Positions 25,518-42,569 of a stretch of 64,000 bases of DNA are shown here, in pieces (positions within the stretch are counted from its first letter, which is position 1; each line of letters begins with the position of its first letter). Below the pieces are notes generated by a model, which was not told the DNA's origin, made no database searches, and saw only the letters and a program-made list of their open reading frames with translations. The position numbers and the translations under genes were made by a program. The DNA is taken from positions 558,001-622,000 of the forward strand of contig JBBPEB010000014.1 of NCBI GenBank assembly GCA_039096225.1. The letters run 5' to 3'. The DNA comes from Blastocystis sp. Blastoise (Eukaryota > Sar > Bigyra > Opalinata > Blastocystidae).

Positions 25518-25529
25518 GCCTCTTATCAT
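25518..25529 (-). pseudogene. First four codons of the pogo-like transposase
   Basis: ATG ATA AGA GGC reads directly toward the nested element and joins in phase to ATT at 8124. An in-frame TAG lies 18 bp upstream of the ATG, which supports this start. Confidence 0.8.
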
Positions 25530-25750
25530 TTTCGGATATATTTTCTATATTCATCGTATAATTAATTTATTTAAAAAAAAAACAATAATAAAATAATTAT
25601 GAATAAAATATGAAAACAATTAGATAAAGCCAGTTAGTATTCGTTTTAACTGAATACAAAAAGAATATTCTAGAAAGTTCTAGAATATATTTTCCGTTTT
25701 TTCCTTGTGAAAATTTTAAAAATTATACTATTTCTGTTCTTAAAAACCTT

Positions 25751-25904
25751 TTTTAAACAGAAAAAAAACTATTTTTATTGAAAAAATGTTATTTACATGT
25801 TTATCTTTATTAAATACAGTGAAAAAATATTTTTTCCCGTAAATATGGAAACAAAACAAAAACGGGTCACTTTGGTACAGGAGGTCACTCTGGTACAGGT
25901 ACTT
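25751..25904 (-). repeat. Right 154-bp terminal inverted repeat of the pogo-like element
   Basis: It is the inverse of 6444-6597 and is flanked by the TA duplication at 25905-25906. Confidence 0.92.
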
Positions 25905-25906
25905 TA

Positions 25907-26749
25907 ATATAAAAAGCACTAGAGAATATTTTCTATTTGTTTTTTTTTATGTACCAAATATGGTTTAGTTTTTAATTATTATAAAATATTCTTTGAGACA
26001 CTCATAAGTTATGTTATCTATTATAAATAGTATTGATAACAAATAGTGTCATTTTGTCGTTGAAGTTATAATTACCATAATACTCTTGGCTATAGATATA
26101 TTTGAATGCAGAGAAAATGCATTTGAAATACTACAAAGCTTCTATTTGTTATTTATCATGCTTTTTCTCAAATTATTGAATTTGAAAAGTTGATAGATTT
26201 TATAGATTTATATTTAAATATATAAACAATCTTATATTAAACATATTTTATTATTTTAAGAACTGAAAAAATGAAGATATTTGATAATTAACGTCGTCAT
26301 CTTCATTTTTATTTTATATTTTTAAAATCCACATGTTTCAATTTGATTCACAATAAATATTTTTTCATGAATAGAACAAATAATGTTTAATCCTTATATT
26401 TAAAAAGGAATAGCGAATTATAATCAAATAACATCAATATGTAGTATTTACTCACAAAATACAAATAAAACCATAGTATAAACCTGAATTCAATAAATTG
26501 CATAACAAATAAAGGAGAAAAGTATAGTAAATCAACCCAATATATAAAAATGATAAACATAAACAAGTATATTTATGAAACTTCTTCTTAAGAATCCTTA
26601 TATGGCAATAGCATCACTAAAGAAATGAATAACGTAGACACCAACACCAAATAAGCCTACATTTAACAGGGAGCTTAATTACAAAGAATGAAGGAAATCA
26701 TAATTTCATAGAGAAAACAATAAAAAAACGCGAATTAATAATAAAATAA
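25907..26749. other. Non-coding DNA, former upstream region of the holo-ACP synthase gene
   Basis: Before the pogo insertion this DNA lay directly upstream of the ATG at 6433. It shows no gene and no motif that I can assign, but it probably contains the original promoter. Confidence 0.55.
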
Positions 26750-26973
26750 TTATGAAAAATCAGAAAATAAGTATAATCTATGATAGAATGAGAAAAAGGA
26801 TATATGTTGGAAACGAAGAGATTCAGAAGCACCACTCTTCATCCACATCCAGTTGAAAAATGAGCCAATGTAGCTCATTCTAGAATATTTAGAAAACGAT
26901 GTGTGATTAAAAATACGGTTTAGGTTTAGCAACAGCTTCAGGTTGTTGACTATTGAGGAATTGCACTAAAAGA
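26750..26973 (-). CDS. Possible small gene, last two exons
   Basis: Two segments join in phase across a 37-bp GT..AG intron: 26973-26917 (LLVQFLNSQQPEAVAKPKP) and 26879-26750 (MSYIGSFFNWMWMKSGASES, then an aromatic tail and stop). I cannot find the upstream exon with the start codon, and I do not recognise the product. The composition is more protein-like than the flanking DNA. Confidence 0.35.
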
Positions 26974-27173
26974 CTAGAAAATAAACACAGTATATCATAC
27001 TAGTAAATGATTAGAGAATAGGCAATAAAAGAGTAAAATGGAAAAAACGGAAAAACTACCTGTAGAGAAAACTATATTTGTGATTATATCTGTCTTTCTT
27101 TGTTTTCTTTGAATAAATCAATTAGTTATATATATCCATTAAATAGTGAGTTTAAAAGATACACAATTAGAAG

Positions 27174-27873
27174 ATGTCTGGAAATAATCATTATGCAATC
27201 AAATCTATAACGGGTAATAATGCTTCTCACTCTCGTATTCAGAGAAACTATCGTCCTATGACGATACAAGACTATGGAAATAACTACATCCTTGTTCCGA
27301 TTCATACTGTGAATTCTACAGTTACAAAAAAACAAATTAAAGAATTAACGAATTCCTATCAGTTTTCAGAGACTAAGAATAACTCGTTCGTCCTATGCAG
27401 CAAACATTACCCACAAACTCGTATTGCAATTCCTTATTATTATGCTCGAAGTCATCAAGTTCATGGAAAACCCTCTGTTGAAATCATGAATTTCTATCCT
27501 AAATCTACTATACTTGCTACACCACCTGCAGGACAACATGTGTATTTATATATATATATATATTTCATTTTTTAAGTATTATTGATATCAGTAGATATTA
27601 TAGTTGTCATTCATAGAGCGGGAAAAACTGCGAAATTGGTTCAAGTGGATCAGAAGGCACTAAATTCATTAGTAACATTCCCTGAGATAAATCAAGTAGA
27701 TTTATATAGTAATACTCTTTCCAATAAATCGACATCAAATAGAATCAATGATATATCAATAGATCTTACTCAAAGTAATACTGGAAATACAGTAAATACT
27801 AATAAATCACATTCATGTATATAGAATATATATTGTATTATAGTAATTCATGGGATATAAATTTATTATGATG

Positions 27874-27915
<42 letters not shown>

Positions 27916-29371
27916 ATCTTGTTATTATTATTATTATTATTAATACTATAATAAAAACTATAATAATAATACTTATTCTATTTACAGCTATTTCTATAGA
28001 TAAATATCCATATAATTCCTTATTACATGCTACTGCTTCTACGACTACTTCTTCTGTCACTTCTTCTTCCTATACACAATCAACAAAACAAGAGAAAAAA
28101 ACAGTTAGTTCCTCCCTAGAAAGTGACCCAAGTAAATATAAAAGAACTCTCTCAGGATGGTCTACAAATAATGTCTTTGAATGCTCACATATGCCTATAT
28201 CCTCTTATTCTTATTTACTATATTTATATAATTATATGATTTCTTTTTAATATCCATCTCTATAACTCTTCTTCTCTATTTTTATGTTTTAAAAATAATT
28301 GATAATCTATTTTATATATTCATGGAATATTGTTCTATATATATCTTTAATTATACGCACAAGAAATATAAAACAGATCAACAACCTCAACAAAATATGT
28401 ATATATATTTATTATTATTATTATTTAGTATTATTCTATAAATATATATTCTTTGCTATTCTATATATTTTATTTATAATTGTATTTCTATATATATAGT
28501 ACAAATGATACTATGTATAAAGAGGTAGACACTCTCGTTCAGAGTCTTATCTCTATATTACAGAAGGAAGGATCTATTGCTATTGAAGTATATATATATA
28601 CTTATTCTTAATTCTATATATTCTATCTCCTTATTTATATATATTCTAAACACTATAGAATCTATTACTCTTATTATATATTCTATATATATCTTCTATA
28701 ATCTATATATAGTCTATTCCAACGATGTTTTCCAAATCCTATATACAAGTAGAACAGATATTACACATGCTCTATAATCTACAAATATTAACATATCGTA
28801 AAAACATACAAAACTCGAAGGACAAAGGAATCTATACGTTAAACTGTATTTATTATTATAGTTACTTATTGATTCTACTTGTATTTTTCTAGTATTATAC
28901 ATGACATTAGTTGTCTTTCTATATATATATATATAGGTGATGAAAAATGTCCAGTTCCACTAGATATTGCTACTCTATCAAAACAACTTCAACAAATGTC
29001 GAATGAAAATAAAGAAGCTGAAGAACGAATCAAATATCTAGAACAATGCGCACAAAAGTATTATTATTATTATTATTATTATTTGATTTTATATATTATT
29101 GAAATATAATAAAGTCTTCTTGTGACTTGTTTATTAACTAATATTTATTGATATTCTTATTATTGAATTATTAATATATTCTTCTTGTATCTGATTATTA
29201 TATATTTATTATTTGATTATATTTATTATTCTATACATATATTATTATAGTCCACAAATGGATCCATCCCTCGTTTATTATCATATACAAGATCGAATGG
29301 GTATATATGCTCTTCCTGACCCTCTCTATTCTTCTTTATCTAAATTAATTCCTTCTCCTTTTGATTCTTAA
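27174..29371 (+). CDS. Unrecognised multi-exon protein with a C-terminal coiled coil
   Basis: I do not recognise the family. The start is ATG at 27174 (MSGNNHYAIKSITGNN). Exon 1 (27174-27541) joins in phase to 27617-27816 at AGQHV/AGKTAKLVQVDQKA, and that exon joins to one starting at 27988, where a Thr/Ser-rich linker begins. Probable further exons are near 28355-28403, 28500-28590 (NDTMYKEVDTLVQSLISILQ), 28712-28743, 28936-29057 (a charged coiled-coil-like stretch with LSKQLQQMSNENKEAEERIK) and 29252-29371 (ending KLIPSPFDS, stop). Internal borders between 28180 and 28940 are tentative. The layout, a globular N-terminus followed by a Ser/Thr linker and a short coiled coil, would fit a subunit of a nuclear complex, but that is only a guess. 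Confidence 0.6.
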
Positions 29372-29587
29372 ACACATGTATGAATTATAAACTGTAAAAT
29401 AAATACTCTTTGAATATGCTTTTTGTTATTCATAGATAGAGTTGTTATAAACTTAATTAAAAAGAAAACTCAGATATAAACATCATAAATATAATTAGCT
29501 ATCATTACAAACATAAGAAAAAAACAAAAAAATTGCTTTAAAAAATTGAAAAAGATATTTAATATAAAGAATATGCTAATTTTATTT

Positions 29588-30130
29588 TCATTTTTCAGCT
29601 ATTAATACCCATACTCCAGGGTAAAATTTAGTAATATCGACATTGATCTCTGAGCATCGAATGGTTAAAATACTATAAATAAGGATAAAGAGAATAAAAT
29701 GACATGAACATAAATAAGGAATGAAAGAGAATAACTGATACACTTTGTGATATAAAAAGATATAAAAAAATAATTAAATATAAAATGATGCAAAAAAATA
29801 TAATAACGATATAAAAAGATATAAAAAAATAATAACGATATAAAAACATATTAACGATATAACAACAATGCAAAATAAAAGTCAAAAAAAAAATATATAT
29901 ATATATATATAGCTATTTTTATACGGTTTTAGTATAGTTGATGCCAAGAAGAAGAGTGCAGTATAATGTTTATTTGTAGACATATATACATAATCTAGAT
30001 TATTAAGTCTATCTGTGAATTGTTTATATAGATTCATTTGAGTAACTACATTAGTATAGGAAGAAGGTATATAGAGAAGAGAGAGAGAAGAAGAGAATGG
30101 ACGAGCTAAAATACTCTTTAACGAACTCAT
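29588..30130 (-). CDS. Small unrecognised protein, 96 residues, two exons
   Basis: Exon 1 (30130-29925) starts MSSLKSILARPFSSSLSLLY, a basic Ser/Leu-rich N-terminus that would suit mitochondrial targeting. It joins in phase across a (TA)-containing intron to 29672-29588, which encodes ILTIRCSEINVDITKFYPGV and ends at TGA. The middle contains a hydrophobic stretch, YTALFFLASTILKPILTI, that could be a membrane segment or hydrophobic core. No family is recognised. It is tail-to-tail with the gene at 27174-29371. Confidence 0.6.
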
Positions 30131-30244
30131 TGAAGTCTCTATAATTAGAATACAATGAATAAAATGTAAACATAAATATAATAAATAAAAATAAATAGAA
30201 AAAGTTGAACAACCAAATAAGTGACTAGAAAAATATATAATAAA

Positions 30245-34511
<4,267 letters not shown>

Positions 34512-35926
34512 TTGAATTTGATTTGAAAAATATTTATATTGAATGGCTGATAGAGACAAGCTAGTTTAACAAGTTCCTCTCAATACAAAAATAATAAAAT
34601 GATCGAAGTCTTTGATTTGGTGAAATATAATTTTTGAATTTTTTATTGGTTTTTTCTCAGTTTTGCTCTATCAAACTGTTTTTATTCAAAGAAAATAGTT
34701 TCAATCTTGTAAAATGAATGAAGGCTGCTTTAAATGAAAAGTAATATGATATATTCTATTAAATCATTCTATATAAAAATAAATATGAGTAAAACTTTTG
34801 ATTTTGGGGATAAATCATGAAAAGATTATTGTCTATGTGGCTAATACTTATTTAAAACAATATAAATATTCAAAGGAATAATATGAAGATATGCTACAGA
34901 TACGAATGAAAAAGAATCTTTGATTGTGAACACAAAGAGTTATTGTATTTCGTTTGCTTGTACATAAATATTATCATGATGTATAGAAAGCAACTGAATA
35001 GCAATAACATTAGGATTAATATGATAAATAAATGATATTCATTGTGCCCGGGTGTTGAATTTGTTTTAATTGATTACTATTGTGTATCAATGATCTATAT
35101 TGTAGATATACACTACAAAAAAAAATTGAGGGCATGTGAGGAAACAGTATTGTTTCATATTTTGAAGAATAACCAACTAATTTAAGATTTGGTAACATTC
35201 GCTATTCTTAATTATGTGAAACCATAAAATAATAATACAAAGCTGACACAAATTTCTGAATCAATATCTGAAGTTTTTAGTTGTATTATACAGGTTGATT
35301 GTGATTTTTCTTTTGTTGAATACAAGTTTTTCGTATGACTATCACTATTTCTATAAAGTAGGGAATCTACGAATTGCATGTAACATTACAGAGCTGTAAT
35401 GAAAGCAAAAATCATACAAAACAATATGGATTTTCTTTAAAATTGTTCTGTTTAATAATCATATAATATATATGATGCTATACCATTAAGTATTTATTCT
35501 AATAATAAGAAAAAAAAAGTAATTATGTAATTATAATGACAAAAAATGAGTTATGTTTGTTTTTATTATTATACATTACTTTTTGATATATATAATAATC
35601 TCAATGTACGATAGAGATGATTAAGAAAATAAGCAAATACTTCGTATTGATATAAAAGAAATTTATAAAATAATTTCTACAGAATTAAGAATATTTTAAG
35701 TGAAATTCGATTAAAAAGCCCTTTATTACACAGAAGAACAATTGATGATTAATTAAAGAGTATCTATGAAGCATATAAATGAATAGCAATAAAAGTGTTC
35801 AGTGAGAGATATACAGAAAACGCACGTTTCATTCTTCATTTGTTGAAAAAGGATTGTTCTGTAAAAAAGAATCATGGTTTTTCTGAGAAATAATAAGAAA
35901 TAATGAATAAAATCAAAAAAAAAAGG
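34512..35926. other. Divergent intergenic region
   Basis: This is AT-rich DNA between the AP2 and fimbrin start codons with no convincing open frame. It presumably contains both promoters. Confidence 0.55.
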
Positions 35927-38900
35927 ATGAATCTTTTTAAATTTGAAAGAACTATTATAAAGTTAGAATTAGATTATAAAGAGCAATATGAGCTTTTCAA
36001 AGTAAGTTTATAAAGTTTTTTGATTCCATTATGTGATATAGTAATATAAAAGAGAGTGAGATTCCTCTGATTCGTTCCATTTTTAATCGTTTTGATATTA
36101 AAAAGACTGGATCTGTTGACACAGACTCATTATGTTGTATAATAAAAGCTATCATTCCCAGTATTGAAGAAGATGATGATATTGAAGACGCTTTAGAAGC
36201 TCTTGGAAATGATGGTAAACTTGAATTCGATATCAATGATGTTTTCCAAATAAAATCATATCTTGATGCAAAGGATCGTGGGTTATCTTTTGGATCTCAT
36301 AGAGGATCTATAACAACATATAAAAGTAGAAAGACTGTCGATCAGAGTTTTCATAGTGTTGAAGATCGTGAAAGAGTATGCTTATTGTTGTATTTTATAT
36401 TGACTTATTTATATATGTAACTACTTCTTTGTTTCACTTCATAATATCTATATAAATTTCTAATCTAGATTGCTTTTGTGAATCATATTAATACTGCTCT
36501 TTCTGGAGATGTTGATCTTCCTTATTTACCTCTTAATCCTGAAACTGATCAACTATATACTGTTGTTGCTGATGGTGTCTTATTATGGTATATATTATAT
36601 TCTAAAATTAATATTGTTTTTGTGTTATTATTATAATTCTCTTTCATTTTTATTTTGATATAAATACCTTATAATCTTATCTATCCATTTTAATTGTTTT
36701 TTTTTTAATTTAATTCTTCATTAGTAAGATGATTAATAAGGCAGCTCCAGGCACAATTGATGAACGTGCTATTAATAAACACAAGAGTCTCACAGTATTT
36801 CATAAAACTGAGAATCTTCGATTAGCTTTAAATGCTGCTTCTTCTATTGGATGTATAATTATTAATATTGGATGGAATGATATCATGGAAGGAACTGTAT
36901 ATAGTTATTCATTATTTATTTATATTTATGAATCATATTCTTTTATTATTGTATTATTTATTATATTATTTATTTTATTATTGTATTATATATCATATTT
37001 TTTTATCATTTTATTATTCTGTTATATATCATATTCTTTTATTATTCTATTGTTTATTCTATTTGTAAATTAATTTTTTTTTATTATTCTATTATATATC
37101 ATGTTAATTAAAAAAATAAATATCTTCTTATTCTATCTGATTATATGATACTATATGATATCATTATAGCCTCATTTGATATTGGGAGTTATTTGGCAGA
37201 TTATTAAAGTAGAATTATTGTCAGGTATTGATATTCAAAATATGCCTAATGTAGCACAACTCTTTGAAGGTGAAGAAAATATCGATTTCTCCAAGATACC
37301 TCCTCAGGAAATCCTTTTGAAATGGTTTAATTATCATTTAAACAGAGTAGGATGCCCTAGAAGAGTGAATAACTTTGGACAAGATATTCAAGTATATATA
37401 TATAATAAGAATAATTATATTCATCTATTATCACTAATATGTATAAAATGATGCTATATTTTTATTGTTTTTTTTTTATTATTAGACTTCCTGTGAATTC
37501 TATTGCTACTATTCTATAATATATAAATATATATATATAGGATAGTGAATGTTATACATATCTTTTATATGCTCTTGATGGTGATCGTAATCATTTGAAT
37601 AATCTCCAAGAACAAAATGAAGAGACACGTGCTGGACACGTTCTTCAAGGAGCTACTGTATATATATATATATAAATATATATATTTATATATATTAGTA
37701 TAGTAATAATAATTATAATATAAATAATAATTATTTTTATTAAAATACTACTGTTAATAAAATACTATTAATAATAATAATACTATATATATATATATAT
37801 ATAGCAACTAGGTGTTGAGCCTTTCCTTCATCCTCAGGATATCGCAAATGGAAATGAACGTTTGAATCTTGCTTTTGTTGCTATGCTTTTTAAGGCATGT
37901 ACAGGATTAGAAGAAGTAGATCCAAAAAAACTGTATATATATATATATATATATATTTTAAATTTTCGTTATCTAAATAAATTATATATGTGATAAACAC
38001 TTTTTTTATTTTATAATTTAATCTTAAGAGTATTATATATATATATAGTAAGGAATTATTAGTAGATATATTTGATACCAATAGTGCTGAAGGAAGAGAA
38101 GAACGTGTATATAGAATGTGGATTAATAGTTTAGGTATTAAGGATGTTCAATTAAATAATCTATTCAGTGATTTTGATGATGGATTGAAATTAGCTAAAG
38201 TAAATATATAATAAATGAATAAATTATTGAATAAACATATATAATTATTTAAATTATTATTTAAATTATTATATAAATAATTCTATAAATAATTCTATAA
38301 ATAATTCTATAAATATAGGTAATGGATCATTTACAACCAGGAGTTGTTAATTGGAAACTTATGAATATGAATACAAAAATGAGAATTCCAAAAGTATATA
38401 AATATATATTTTAAATATATTTCTTATCATTTATTATATATAATAAACATAATAAACATAATAAACATAATAAACATAATAAATATAATAAACCTAATAA
38501 TAATAAACATAATAATAATAATACCACTATACTTATTATTATAGGTATTGAATTGTAATCAATGTGTTGAATCAGCAAGGAAAATGGATTTGAAAATCGT
38601 AAATATTGGTGGTGTAGATATTGTTAATAAAGAAAAAACACTTATTCTTGCAATTGTATGGCAACTTCGTCGTTATCATCTTCTTTCCCTCCTTTCTACT
38701 CTTGGTGGCGGGAAACGTATTGAAGATAAAGACGTCATGGCTTGGGCCAATGAAATGGCTCTTTCTATTGATCCTTCAACGATGACTATACATTCTTTCT
38801 CTGATCCTATTCTTCGAAATGGAATCTATCTTCTTTTAGTTATGTATAGATATATTATATGATTTAAAAATTAGTATAAAACTTAGAACATTTATTAAAT

Positions 38901-39358
38901 GAATTTCATATATATATATATATCCTATGTTTTTCATTCCTATTGTATATATATATGTATAGATCTAGTATTGATAGACAAGCAGTCAATTGGGATTATG
39001 TTCATGATATTGGGGAAAACGGAGAAACTGAAGCACAAACATTTGAAAGTAATGCTAGATATTGTATTAGTATAGCTAGAAAAATAGGAGCTACTGTATT
39101 TATTACTTGGGAAGATATTGTTGAAGTATCTATAATTAATAAATATATTATAATATAAAAATATAATAATAAATAAATATAATATAATATAATAGTAAAT
39201 AATATAAATATAATAATAAATATAATATAATATAATAAATATAATATAATAAATGTAATATAAAATTATTATACCTATAGTGTAAGCCAAAAATGATATT
39301 AGCGTTTATTGCATCTCTTATGTATACTCAGAAAATGAATGAGAATCAACAACTCTAA
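35927..39358 (+). CDS. Fimbrin/plastin, actin-bundling protein
   Basis: Twelve exons (35927-36001, 36055-36375, 36469-36587, 36725-36896, 37170-37391, 37541-37657, 37805-37932, 38049-38199, 38319-38393, 38545-38843, 38963-39125, 39281-39358) join in phase to a 639-residue protein, the usual fimbrin length. The N-terminus has an EF-hand-like segment ([19 protein letters not shown]) without a complete set of calcium ligands in a second hand. Four calponin-homology domains follow, in two tandem pairs. Diagnostic stretches are [20 protein letters not shown] in CH1, [20 protein letters not shown] in CH2, [20 protein letters not shown] in CH3, and [17 protein letters not shown] followed by [15 protein letters not shown] in CH4. 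Fimbrins crosslink actin filaments in cortical bundles and patches. Introns are short and TA-rich. The gene appears complete and functional. Confidence 0.95.
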
Positions 39359-39909
39359 ATCATATATACTAGTTTTTAAATCATAAATAGGTTTTTCATT
39401 ACTTTGCAATTATTTATAGTTATAGTTAGATTAGTTATTCTCTTGATTGCTTATTTTTTAGGTTTTATGTATAATGTCTATTATTTTATTTGCCTATTCA
39501 TTATACTTAACCACAACGTGTTGTCTACAAACAAATATTAGCTTGTAACTACTTGAAATCGTTTTGTTATCATATAAAATCATATATTATTATTAATATC
39601 ATATATCTTTCCTTTTAATAATCTTTAGAAAATCATAAACTTATCTTTACAACGTTAATTAAATAGAAAATAAAAAAAATATTGTTGAAGATTTAAAATT
39701 AATGTTTTGTTTAACTAGATCATTTTATATCCTAGCCATAAAAAACAATATTCTATGTATTTATAAACTTAAGTATGTAGTATTCTTGTAAATAAGAGTA
39801 TATTATAAATATAAAAAGAAATGAGAAAATAATTGTGATTATTTTATTAGTATTAGTTAATTATTTAGTATTCCCAAGTATTTTTTAAATTGTTTTGAAT
39901 AGATTACAA
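39359..39909. other. Intergenic spacer
   Basis: This is AT-rich DNA between fimbrin and SAP18. No gene or distinctive motif is seen. Confidence 0.5.
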
Positions 39910-40305
39910 ATGCAGAATAACAGAATAGCAAGACCTATGGATAGAGAAAAGACTTGTCCTTTTCTCTTAAGAACATTTATTCGTTCTAATCAACACTTCC
40001 AAGAAAGTGAATTCACTATTCAAAGTGTTCCTTCAGACTGTGAACTTGATATTCATACTTGGAAAGATGCCACTATCATGGAGATTCTAACAATTATTAG
40101 ACAAGATAATATTGATTCAAGAAGAAAAAATGCTACTATTGATATATTAAAAGGTTATTTTACGAATAGTGGTCAATTTTATATAAAGAAAGTGGGTTCA
40201 ATCACATCAGATCAAAATTATGATAAGAAAATGACGCTTGATCAAACTCAACTTCGTATTGGTGATTTCTTACTTTTTGAAATAACCTTCTCTTCTCCTA
40301 TTTAA
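39910..40305 (+). CDS. SAP18: SAP18, Sin3-associated polypeptide / ASAP-PSAP complex subunit
   Basis: This is a single exon of 131 residues starting at the ATG at 39910 (a TTG at 39895 is ignored). The family hallmark RPMDREKTCPFLLRTFIRSN, corresponding to the PIDREKTCPLLLRVF consensus, is near the N-terminus. It is followed by the ubiquitin-like fold elements DIHTWKDATIMEILTIIRQ, the family VKEIGS motif as IKKVGSITSD, and the C-terminal LRIGDFLLFEITF. SAP18 belongs to Sin3-HDAC corepressor and to the exon-junction-associated ASAP/PSAP splicing complexes. A splicing-linked role would suit this intron-rich genome, but that remains inference. It lies about 1 kb upstream of the xylose isomerase gene on the same strand. 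Confidence 0.93.
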   Translation: MQNNRIARPMDREKTCPFLLRTFIRSNQHFQESEFTIQSVPSDCELDIHTWKDATIMEILTIIRQDNIDSRRKNATIDILKGYFTNSGQFYIKKVGSITSDQNYDKKMTLDQTQLRIGDFLLFEITFSSPI

Positions 40306-41328
40306 GTGTTATACTTTATCTACAAATGAATTGTTTACTATTTTATCAAAAATTAATAATTGTTTTGCTATTTGAATTAAAAACTCTTTTTAATGATCGA
40401 AGACATAATATGCAATTCTTGATAAACTCCTTTTTGATGAAATTATTACAATTTTATTTTTTTTTTGACTATTGAATAATTTAATTTGTTGTAATATTAG
40501 TTCCTATATAAGCTTATTATTATTAATATTATATAAGCTACATGAAAGTATGAGAAAAATAGTAGAAACAACTAATCTGTCTTTTTTTCGTATAAAATAT
40601 ATACTGGCATTTATTGATCATAGAAAGATATACAAAGACAACGATATATATATATTTGACTCATTTCAAGTGAATAAAAACGAAAAACAAAAGATTTCAT
40701 TCATTCATTTTTTTTTTAGGAATTATTATGGACATAGTTATTTTTTGTTTTATTGAATCATTTAATGATAAACAACATTTTAATTAACGATATCATCTTA
40801 TTTTTTTTTCTTTTCCTTCATCGGTGAAAAATGTGAATTTTCTTTGAGATTAGTATTAATATGATGTAAATATTGTGGTCATCTTTCTGTAATTATTTTT
40901 TCTATAAATATATGCTGAAAATAAAGAAAATATCCTGAAAGAAAAAGAAGCATTCAGTTAGGTTTTGCGGTCATAACTGTTTTGTTAGAATAAAACAGAA
41001 TAAACAGAAAATAGAATCTATTCATGAAAAAAAAAGATTAAACCCTTGAGAACACAAAAAAATCATAATTCGAAATAGAGAAACTTCCTCAGAATTCTGA
41101 AAGATGGTAACTTTTAAAAAAGCGAAACGTTGATTGGAATTATCTAAAAAAGTCTATGATGAACAAGGAAAAGAAATCCGGAAATGTATGATTGAACTTA
41201 TGACGGTAGGATGCGTCGATGATCTTTTGACTTTTAAACACAAACTCCTACATCACAAACGTTAGAAATACTTTTCTCTTTTTAGACATATTTATTTTAT
41301 TTTTAGGATAGATATATATTTATATAAT
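40306..41328. other. Intergenic region upstream of xylose isomerase
   Basis: This is AT-rich, mostly unique sequence. The open frame at 40472-40756 has no coding character. The region should contain the xylose isomerase promoter. Confidence 0.5.
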
Positions 41329-41419
41329 ATGACGAGTATGCTCAACTATATTAATATTATATATTTATGTTCTTTTATAGCTTATTTCCCTACTGTTTCA
41401 AAGATTAACTATGAAGGTC
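41329..41419 (+). pseudogene. xylA: Xylose isomerase, 5' part, truncated by the CACTA insertion
   Basis: Exon 1 is only seven bases (41329-41335, ATGACGA). A 45-bp GTATGC..TTATAG intron follows, and exon 2 begins at 41381. The product starts MTTYFPTVSKINYEG, matching the xylose isomerase N-terminus (YFPxIxKIKYEGPxS). The frame stops abruptly at the transposon border: 41417-41419 is the GTC target copy and 41420 the first base of the element. An unspliced reading from the same ATG is also open, but the spliced one restores the family N-terminus better. The rest of the gene is at 55291-56708. Confidence 0.92.
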
Positions 41420-42097
41420 CACTGGTAGGCATTTTCATGGGTCTGAAAAAGCGATACACTAGAAATTCTTGCTAACTATTTTTTAAGAAATTTTCAGTCA
41501 ATAATATGGAATCTATCAAGAATTTATTAAAAACTTAATTGGCTTATTACTATATATTGGCAAATTAAAATACATAGAATAGTCCAATTAAATTAATGAG
41601 AATATTCGGGAATTTTTAATTAAGATCTTTGAAAGATACGTTTGCTTTTATTATCAAAAATTGAGAGTTTTTTTTATTCGTAGTTACTTTTTAGTATTAA
41701 AACAAAACACACTATATTTTTAATAAAATAATAAAAACAGTAAAAAATAAAAATATAATTTATATTTTTCTAAACCTATTGCATTGTGATTTAATAAAGT
41801 ATATTGCAGTCAAATAAAAGTACCTATAAATAGTGAATCTGTTAAGATAATTGTTTATCTATTGAAATATATATAATGAAATAATATATTATTAAAGAAA
41901 CTAATATATACCATAGTAATTGATGTTTGCTAATTCGTGATCTATAAAAAGGAATATGATAAATTAAAATAAAATTGAATTTAAAAAAATACATAAAATA
42001 AGCTATAATTATTGTTTTTAGATTTATGATCTATATAATATATGTAATTAATAAAATAAACAATAATATTATATATAATTATATAATAAATTACTTT

Positions 42098-42194
42098 CAC
42101 TATTAGGCACTTTTGGCCTTTCAGAACATATGATTGGCAAAATCAACTATTTTATCCAATCAATTTCCTTAAAACATCAAAATGCCTAATAGTG
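42098..42194. mobile_element. 97-bp CACTA-type MITE
   Basis: Inverted repeats CACTATTAGGCACTTTTG and CACTATTAGGCATTTTG terminate a 97-bp sequence flanked by TTT duplications (42095-42097 and 42195-42197). The ends resemble those of the surrounding large element (CACTGGTAGGCA), so a related transposase probably moved it. It has no coding capacity. Confidence 0.88.
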
Positions 42195-42569
42195 TTTTAC
42201 AAATTTACTCTATTTCATTACTATGCTATAAATGATAAGTTAATACATAAAATTCATATTATATACCTATTTAAGTGATTAAAATTCATCTTTCAACTTT
42301 TATATCATAGTGATGACCCTGAATGCAATCCATTCTAACTTTGTTAAATTATTCTATAAATATAAGGATACACATAAATAATTATTATAATTCATATACT
42401 TATTTTCAAGATAATATAATACATATTCATAAAATAAATTAAAATACTAAAATTAAAAAAATATATGAAAAGATAGAATCTATCATATTCCAAATAAATA
42501 AAAAGAAACAATAGTTTAATAAAAAAAGTGAAACAATAATAAATAAAACAACCAATAGTATATACTTAC

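Larger units (their letters stand above)
6444..25904 (-). mobile_element. Pogo/Tc1-mariner-like DNA transposon, carrying a nested insertion
   Basis: Both ends are read directly. A TA target duplication (6442-6443 and 25905-25906) flanks inverted repeats of 154 bp that begin AAGTACCTGTACC and differ by only about one base. Next to the left repeat is a DDE_1 (pogo/Fot/tigger family) transposase on the minus strand. The span is 19,461 bp, but 17,390 bp plus a 3-bp duplication belong to a second element inserted at 8125-25514. Without it the transposon would be 2,068 bp, a normal size for this superfamily. The high similarity of the two inverted repeats and the open transposase frame suggest recent activity. 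Confidence 0.92.

Noticed and set aside
40472-40756. 94-codon open frame downstream of SAP18
   Set aside because: There is no coding bias, it lacks an ATG-led conserved segment, and its composition equals that of the spacer.
41329-41380. Unspliced start of xylose isomerase reading MTSMLNYINIIYL
   Set aside because: It is open, but a GT..AG intron of 45 bp gives MTTYFPTVSK, which matches the family N-terminus much better.
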